DNA from: JBBKWG01 sp037968835
GTDB lineage: Bacteria > Pseudomonadota > Alphaproteobacteria > Rhodobacterales > Rhodobacteraceae
Assembly (NCBI GenBank): GCA_037968835.1
Contig: JBBKWG010000048.1
Coordinates: forward strand, 1 to 9,349
Direction of reading: 5' to 3'
DNA length: 9,349 nucleotides
Below the pieces are notes generated by a model. That model was not told where the DNA came from. It ran no database searches and saw only the letters and a program-made list of their open reading frames with translations. This document shows, piece after piece, positions 5,405 through 9,349 of the stretch. The position numbers were made by a program, and so were the translations under genes. How positions within the stretch are numbered: the stretch's first letter is position 1; the number at the start of each line of letters is the position of its first letter.

Positions 5405-7596
5405 GGGCGCAAGAAACGCGGCACCGTGAACTGGAATTCCTCGCTTGGGTCACGGGCGACGATCTCGTCGGGGATCCCCTCCGGACCGGCGAGAAACACG
5501 TTCGTTCCAAAGTGCGACAGCATCCGCGACAGCTTTTCCATGCGCGGACTGGTTATAGCCCGAAAAAGTTCAGCGTGATCGGCATCGGCCTTTAGCGTAG
5601 TGATCCGCGTTCGGTGCCAGTCGATTGCTACCTGATGGGCAGCGGCCACACCCGGCAACGCCATCAACTCGGCCCGCGCGATTTCTACAGCGTCGTCCAT
5701 GCGTCGGATCGAGCCGTCCTCGACGGCGTTGTGGTTCATGCGAAACCAATAGGCCAGTCCCTGATCGCGGTCGGTGTGGTTGACGCGCCCACGGTCGCGT
5801 TTGACCAGAAAGCTCTCAGCACTGCGGACGGCATAGTGGTTGATCGAAACCAACTCGTAGCCCCAGTTTCCCGTACCCATCCGCCAGGCAGAACGCCACA
5901 TCGTTGGCGGCATCGGCTGCCCCGAACCGTTGACCCAGCGGATATCCTGCGCTGCAGCCGCATTCATGCCTTTGGGTCGATGTACGCTCAATCGTCGGAA
6001 AAGACCGGCGTTGCGGTAAAGCGTCTTGAACCCCCACGCCTGATGCGGCTTGGGACAGAACGCCGGTGCGCACAGTGGAAACTGCCGGACCACCGGTGCC
6101 GCGTCGAAATCGTGGCGATCTGCATTGCCGAACAGTCGCCAGGGCATGGAAATCATGGTGGCGTCGGGCACCGCGTCGAACAGATCGTCGATACGCCCGT
6201 GGCCTGCGTGAATGTTGATGTACTCGTCCACGTCGAGAGTCAGTAACCAGTCTGCGCCGGTAACTATCTCTTCCTTCTCGGCGGCACGGAACGCGGCATG
6301 TTGAGGCACACCACCGGTTTCACGGAACGGATTCTGGCGGTGCTCCAGGATTTCTTCGTCCGCGAGCATGTTCAGAAGCGTGTCTGTCCCGTCGGCGCAA
6401 TCGTTTGAAAAGACGAGAAATTGCTTGATCCCGAGCGCGCGGTGATGGGCCAGCCAGTCGATCAGGAACGCTCCCTCGTTTTTCATCGCGGTCACGATGC
6501 ATACCTGCCGCTGATCTTGGTGCGAAACCACCGCAGTTGCGCGTTTCGGCATCCGGATCGGGTCTGCGGCAAACACGTCGCGTATCAGCGACAGGGCCGT
6601 CGCATCCTCGACAAGCTCCGACTTGGCGACGATCTGGCCAATGGGTGCGCCCGGAAACGCCACGCCCATTGCGCGCAGAAAATGTGCCGGCGCTCCGCTC
6701 GCCGTTGTCGCGCCGCCAACGCGGATCATGCGCCAGAACGTTTCGCCGTCGACGTCGGTGGGCGCAACGCACCACCGCGGCACCCAGCGCTGTTCGCCAA
6801 GCCGCGAGCAAATGTGGTCGCTAAAATGCGCGGGGGCATTCTGGCGCAGCCGCCAGGGATAGATCTCGCGTCCCAGCAATTGCACGACCCGGCCCGGCGC
6901 AGTCGCCGCGCGGTCGAACGGCGTTCCTTCGGCGTCGGGCAGCATCAGGTCGGCGATATCAAGAAATGCTACCGCACGCGCCGCCATCAGGAAGCGCCGT
7001 CGCAAGGTTTCCAAAAGGATGGTTTCGCCGAACGGCGCCGTCCATGCGTCGGGCTCCGGCGGTGCCGCACGCACGCGTTCCGGCGCTCCGGGGGCCATTG
7101 CGGGGTGATGCGCTGGCGGCATATCGGACGCCCCGAGCGGCGCGTCGATCCGGACTAGGACGACCGGCGGATCGTAGGGCGTGACTCCTGCGCGCAAATC
7201 TGTCGTGAAATCGTCGGCCACTTCAGGTCGTGATCGGTCGAGGATCAACGCGCCGTTGGTGCCGAACCGGTCGCGATGATAGCGCAGCCAGTCGATCACC
7301 AGCGCCGCTGGTTCGCCGTTGCGGATCGCCAGCAGGACGTTGCGGCCTGACATGAGATTCGGCTCGAAAGGCTCTGTTTCAAGGGACGTTTCTGGCGAAA
7401 GTACCGCCAGAAGTCCGCCGCCGATCTGTTTCAGGGACAGGCAATCTTGCCCGAACTCAGCGGCAACCGCCGCCGGGTCGGCCCCGCTCAGAAACGTCAC
7501 CCAGACCCTATCCGCCGTCCGGGTTGCCGCCACCAACTTCGCGCCCGCGAATATCCGAGTTCGCATCAATCGCGTTTCGACGCTGCCGCCAGTCAC
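5401..7596 (-). CDS. Two-domain family-2-type glycosyltransferase
   Basis: This 731-residue protein carries a glycosyltransferase domain in its C-terminal half: VCIVTAMKNEG (365-375), IDWLAHHRALG (379-389) and the nucleotide-sugar metal motif DVDEY (455-459), followed by a conserved NHYAVRSAESFLVKRDRG segment. This style matches the Pfam Glyco_tranf_2_4 group, common in Rhodobacterales, whose members probably build surface polysaccharides. The N-terminal half appears to be a diverged copy: NVLLAIRNGE (86-95) and IDWLRYHRDRFG (101-112) align with the start of the C-terminal domain, and LDIADL (212-217) stands where LDVDEY should be, so the DxD is lost. A Pro/Ala-rich insertion lies around 150-185. 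No signal peptide or membrane segment is seen. GTG 7596 is the start used here because it overlaps the upstream stop (GTGA); ATG 7566, ten codons later, is the alternative. Donor and acceptor are unknown. Confidence 0.8.
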   Translation of the reverse strand: MTGGSVETRLMRTRIFAGAKLVAATRTADRVWVTFLSGADPAAVAAEFGQDCLSLKQIGGGLLAVLSPETSLETEPFEPNLMSGRNVLLAIRNGEPAALVIDWLRYHRDRFGTNGALILDRSRPEVADDFTTDLRAGVTPYDPPVVLVRIDAPLGASDMPPAHHPAMAPGAPERVRAAPPEPDAWTAPFGETILLETLRRRFLMAARAVAFLDIADLMLPDAEGTPFDRAATAPGRVVQLLGREIYPWRLRQNAPAHFSDHICSRLGEQRWVPRWCVAPTDVDGETFWRMIRVGGATTASGAPAHFLRAMGVAFPGAPIGQIVAKSELVEDATALSLIRDVFAADPIRMPKRATAVVSHQDQRQVCIVTAMKNEGAFLIDWLAHHRALGIKQFLVFSNDCADGTDTLLNMLADEEILEHRQNPFRETGGVPQHAAFRAAEKEEIVTGADWLLTLDVDEYINIHAGHGRIDDLFDAVPDATMISMPWRLFGNADRHDFDAAPVVRQFPLCAPAFCPKPHQAWGFKTLYRNAGLFRRLSVHRPKGMNAAAAQDIRWVNGSGQPMPPTMWRSAWRMGTGNWGYELVSINHYAVRSAESFLVKRDRGRVNHTDRDQGLAYWFRMNHNAVEDGSIRRMDDAVEIARAELMALPGVAAAHQVAIDWHRTRITTLKADADHAELFRAITSPRMEKLSRMLSHFGTNVFLAGPEGIPDEIVARDPSEEFQFTVPRFLRP

Positions 7597-8438
7597 AGCA
7601 CCTGAACCCGATCCATGACCTCGATTCCGCGCAAGTCCTCGCGAAAGCGCTGTTCGATCAACGTTGTGGTCAGTGTGTCCATGCCAAGCTTTTCCTGAAC
7701 GACAGCGGGTTCTGGCACGACAGGAAATGCCGCCAACAGCTCTTCGACTCGCTCCGGCCCGACGGGACCGACGGTCAGCAGGTTATCCAACGCCGCTTGC
7801 CCGGTCAGCGTCAGACAAATACGCGCCAATGCCCAAGGGTCTTCGAGGGTGTTTGCCGCAGGGCCAAAAAGCGAAGTCAGGACGTCCGGCGACTGCACCG
7901 CCGCGGCGTGGGGTGTCAGAACAAGCACCTTGCAACCGGGCAGGGCCGCGACGATTTCAGTTAGTAGATCTGCCCAGCTTAGCTCGTATAGCACTTCCCA
8001 CGCCGTTCCGCTGACCCGCCGCTGAAGCGCCTCGGACGCGGCGTCGAGAAAGAAGCGGTGCACCGCATCGAGCGTGACGACCAAGCGCGGTGAACTGCCC
8101 GCAACGAGTTCAGCCATTCCCAAAAGCAATGCCTCAACATCGGGGAAAAGCTCGGCTTTCTGGAAAGCCGATGTCGGCGCGCCGAAATAATTCACCGCTG
8201 ACAGGAATACAGGCGGACCGATTGGAGCGATGGCGGCCTGAAACGCTGTTCGGCGTTCAGCGATGGGATCCGTGCCTTTGACGCCCTCTCGCAACAGCCG
8301 CGTGGCAATCCGGTTCGGCCATGCGGTCAGACCGTGCTCGGCAAACGATGCGCGCTCTGTTCGCACCAGTGAATTCAGCGTCAGACCCAGTTCGGTTTGC
8401 GGCCCGAGGAGTATGGTCAGGGGTGGCAGTTCAGCCAT
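7593..8438 (-). CDS. Uncharacterised protein, possibly sulfotransferase-like
   Basis: I do not firmly recognise this 281-residue protein. It begins with a short beta-strand and loop, LTILLGPQTELGLTLN (7-22), where sulfotransferase-like proteins carry a phosphate-binding loop of the form GxxKTGTT; here the lysine is absent. Later segments also recall that group: NYFGAP (83-88), SWADLLTEI (154-162) before a predicted strand KVLVLTP (170-176), and a tail of the form RFREDLRGIEVMDRV. The resemblance comes from pattern recognition and is weak. No signal peptide, membrane segment or repeat is visible. Start ATG 8438 has only a poor GGG 9 bases upstream. It sits 27 bases after the nucleotidyltransferase stop and overlaps the glycosyltransferase start by 4 bases, so the three genes form one transcript, and a role in the same glycan pathway is inferred. 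Confidence 0.6.
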   Translation of the reverse strand: MAELPPLTILLGPQTELGLTLNSLVRTERASFAEHGLTAWPNRIATRLLREGVKGTDPIAERRTAFQAAIAPIGPPVFLSAVNYFGAPTSAFQKAELFPDVEALLLGMAELVAGSSPRLVVTLDAVHRFFLDAASEALQRRVSGTAWEVLYELSWADLLTEIVAALPGCKVLVLTPHAAAVQSPDVLTSLFGPAANTLEDPWALARICLTLTGQAALDNLLTVGPVGPERVEELLAAFPVVPEPAVVQEKLGMDTLTTTLIEQRFREDLRGIEVMDRVQVL

Positions 8439-8465
8439 GTCAATGTGCCCAAATGCAAGTCGACG

Positions 8466-9349
8466 TCACGGGCGAAAAACACTGTCGAATTCAGAGCGTG
8501 CCGCTTCAAGATCGTCGATCCGACCGATATCGCGCCAGTAATCGCCGAGCGGGAAGACAGCGACTTTCTTGCCTCGCTCAGTCATACGGGTAAGAAGCGT
8601 CGGCATATCAAGCGCTTGTCCCGCCTCGATCTGATCCAGCGCGTCCGGCGACAATACGTATATCCCACCATTCACGAAATAGCGCTCGACCGGTTTTTCC
8701 TCGATCGCCGTCATCAGATCTCCCTCGGAGCGCACGACGCCGTAGGGCACCTGATGGGAATATTCGCGCACGACCATAGTCCCGGACGCGCCCATCTCGC
8801 GGTGGAAATTCAGCAGGCTTTCAAAGCGCAACGACACCAGCAGATCGCCGTTCATTACGATAAAGGGACGTTCGGGGCGTTCGCGCAGAAGCGACAGCGC
8901 CCCAGCGGTGCCCATCGCCTGATCCTCGACGATATACTCGATATCGACACCGAATTTCTCACCGTCGCCGAAGTAGTCCTGCACCATCTCCCGGCGGTAG
9001 TTCACCGAGATCGAAATCTGCGAAAACCCCTGTTCGGCGAAGACCGCGATGATCTGTTCCAGCAACGGCTTGCCCCCGATAGTCAGCATCGGTTTCGGCA
9101 CCGTTTCGGTAAGTGGTCTGAGCCGTTTGCCAAGACCGCCCGCCATCAGAACGACGCGGGTGTCGCGGGGCGTGACGCCGAACAAATCCTCGACCGTGGC
9201 CAGATCGACCAGTCGCCCCTCGCTGTCGATAACCGGGACATGATGCAGCTTGCGTTGGCGGATAAGTCGGCGGACGGCTTCGTCGGGATCGCCCTTTGTG
9301 ACAGTCGTCGGCGTGGTGTGCATGACCTGCGACACCGGCCCGTTCAGAT
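8466..9349 (-). CDS. CBS-domain sugar-nucleotidyltransferase (PtmE type), 5' end missing
   Basis: This gene is cut by the right window edge; 293 residues are visible (numbered here from the edge) and the true start lies beyond 9349. The frame remains open past the GTG at 9335, and the first residues already belong to a CBS domain (PVSQVM at 4-9, HHVPVID at 35-41), so that GTG is not the start. A nucleotidyltransferase domain follows: AGGLGKRLRPLT (about 69-80) is the nucleotide-binding signature, with KPML, AMGTAGAL (about 144-151), NGDLL (about 166-170), EEKP, NGGIYVL and DYWRDIG (about 269-275). Such enzymes couple a sugar 1-phosphate to an NTP. The CBS plus nucleotidyltransferase layout is that of PtmE, which makes GDP-GlcNAc for legionaminic acid in Campylobacter. 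Substrate and nucleotide cannot be read from the sequence. It is the first visible gene of the minus-strand operon. Confidence 0.85.
   Translation of the reverse strand, partial: LNGPVSQVMHTTPTTVTKGDPDEAVRRLIRQRKLHHVPVIDSEGRLVDLATVEDLFGVTPRDTRVVLMAGGLGKRLRPLTETVPKPMLTIGGKPLLEQIIAVFAEQGFSQISISVNYRREMVQDYFGDGEKFGVDIEYIVEDQAMGTAGALSLLRERPERPFIVMNGDLLVSLRFESLLNFHREMGASGTMVVREYSHQVPYGVVRSEGDLMTAIEEKPVERYFVNGGIYVLSPDALDQIEAGQALDMPTLLTRMTERGKKVAVFPLGDYWRDIGRIDDLEAARSEFDSVFRP

Noticed and set aside
4696..5595. Plus-strand open frame of 299 codons overlapping the GH42 3' end and running past it
   Set aside because: The translation is Arg/Gly/Ser-rich low-information sequence and lies out of frame with the recognisable GH42 middle and C-terminal domains.
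6421..7158. Long plus-strand open frame (245 codons) opposite the glycosyltransferase gene
   Set aside because: Its translation is rich in Arg, His and Ala with no recognisable motif, as expected for the antisense of a GC-rich gene, and the minus strand here has clear glycosyltransferase motifs.
8439..8465. Possible promoter or terminator in the 27-base gap between the two minus-strand genes
   Set aside because: I see no hairpin with a T-run and no convincing -35/-10 pair in so short a space; the genes are more likely co-transcribed.
9333..9335. GTG at 9335 as the true start of the nucleotidyltransferase
   Set aside because: It lies within the sequence PVSQVM of a CBS domain and the frame is open to the window edge, so the gene continues outside.

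Overview
The window is GC-rich, densely packed bacterial chromosome, most likely from an alphaproteobacterium. The style of the minus-strand glycosyltransferase suggests Rhodobacterales or a relative; this is an inference from family resemblance, not a computed placement. It holds two unrelated gene blocks that run head-on and meet at a 4-base overlap of their stop codons near position 5401.

The left block (1-5404, plus strand) is a galactoside catabolic operon. It opens with the 3' end of a GH36-type alpha-galactosidase, then a 54-base gap filled by a four-unit 11-bp tandem repeat. Five tightly coupled genes follow: a short-chain dehydrogenase (probable D-galactose 1-dehydrogenase), 2-dehydro-3-deoxygalactonokinase (dgoK), 2-dehydro-3-deoxy-6-phosphogalactonate aldolase (dgoA), an SMP-30 family lactonase (probable galactonolactonase) and a GH42 beta-galactosidase. 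All four junctions between these five genes are 1- or 4-base start/stop overlaps. Together they would release galactose from alpha- and beta-galactosides and carry it through the De Ley-Doudoroff route to pyruvate and glyceraldehyde 3-phosphate. The one missing step is galactonate dehydratase (dgoD), which must lie outside the window.

The right block (5401-9349, minus strand, read right to left) looks like part of a surface-glycan locus. Its first visible gene, cut by the window edge, is a CBS-domain sugar-nucleotidyltransferase of the PtmE type. It is followed by a poorly characterised 281-residue protein that weakly resembles sulfotransferase-like proteins, and then by a 731-residue family-2-type glycosyltransferase. 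That glycosyltransferase seems to contain two copies of its fold: a C-terminal copy with an intact DxD motif and an N-terminal copy that has lost it.

The most notable observations are the duplicated, half-degenerate glycosyltransferase, the 11-bp repeat ahead of the dehydrogenase, the replacement of the SDR catalytic lysine by asparagine, and the interlocked convergent stops with no visible terminator. I see no RNA genes, insertion sequences, CRISPR arrays or phage genes. No stretch longer than about 60 bases lacks a gene.
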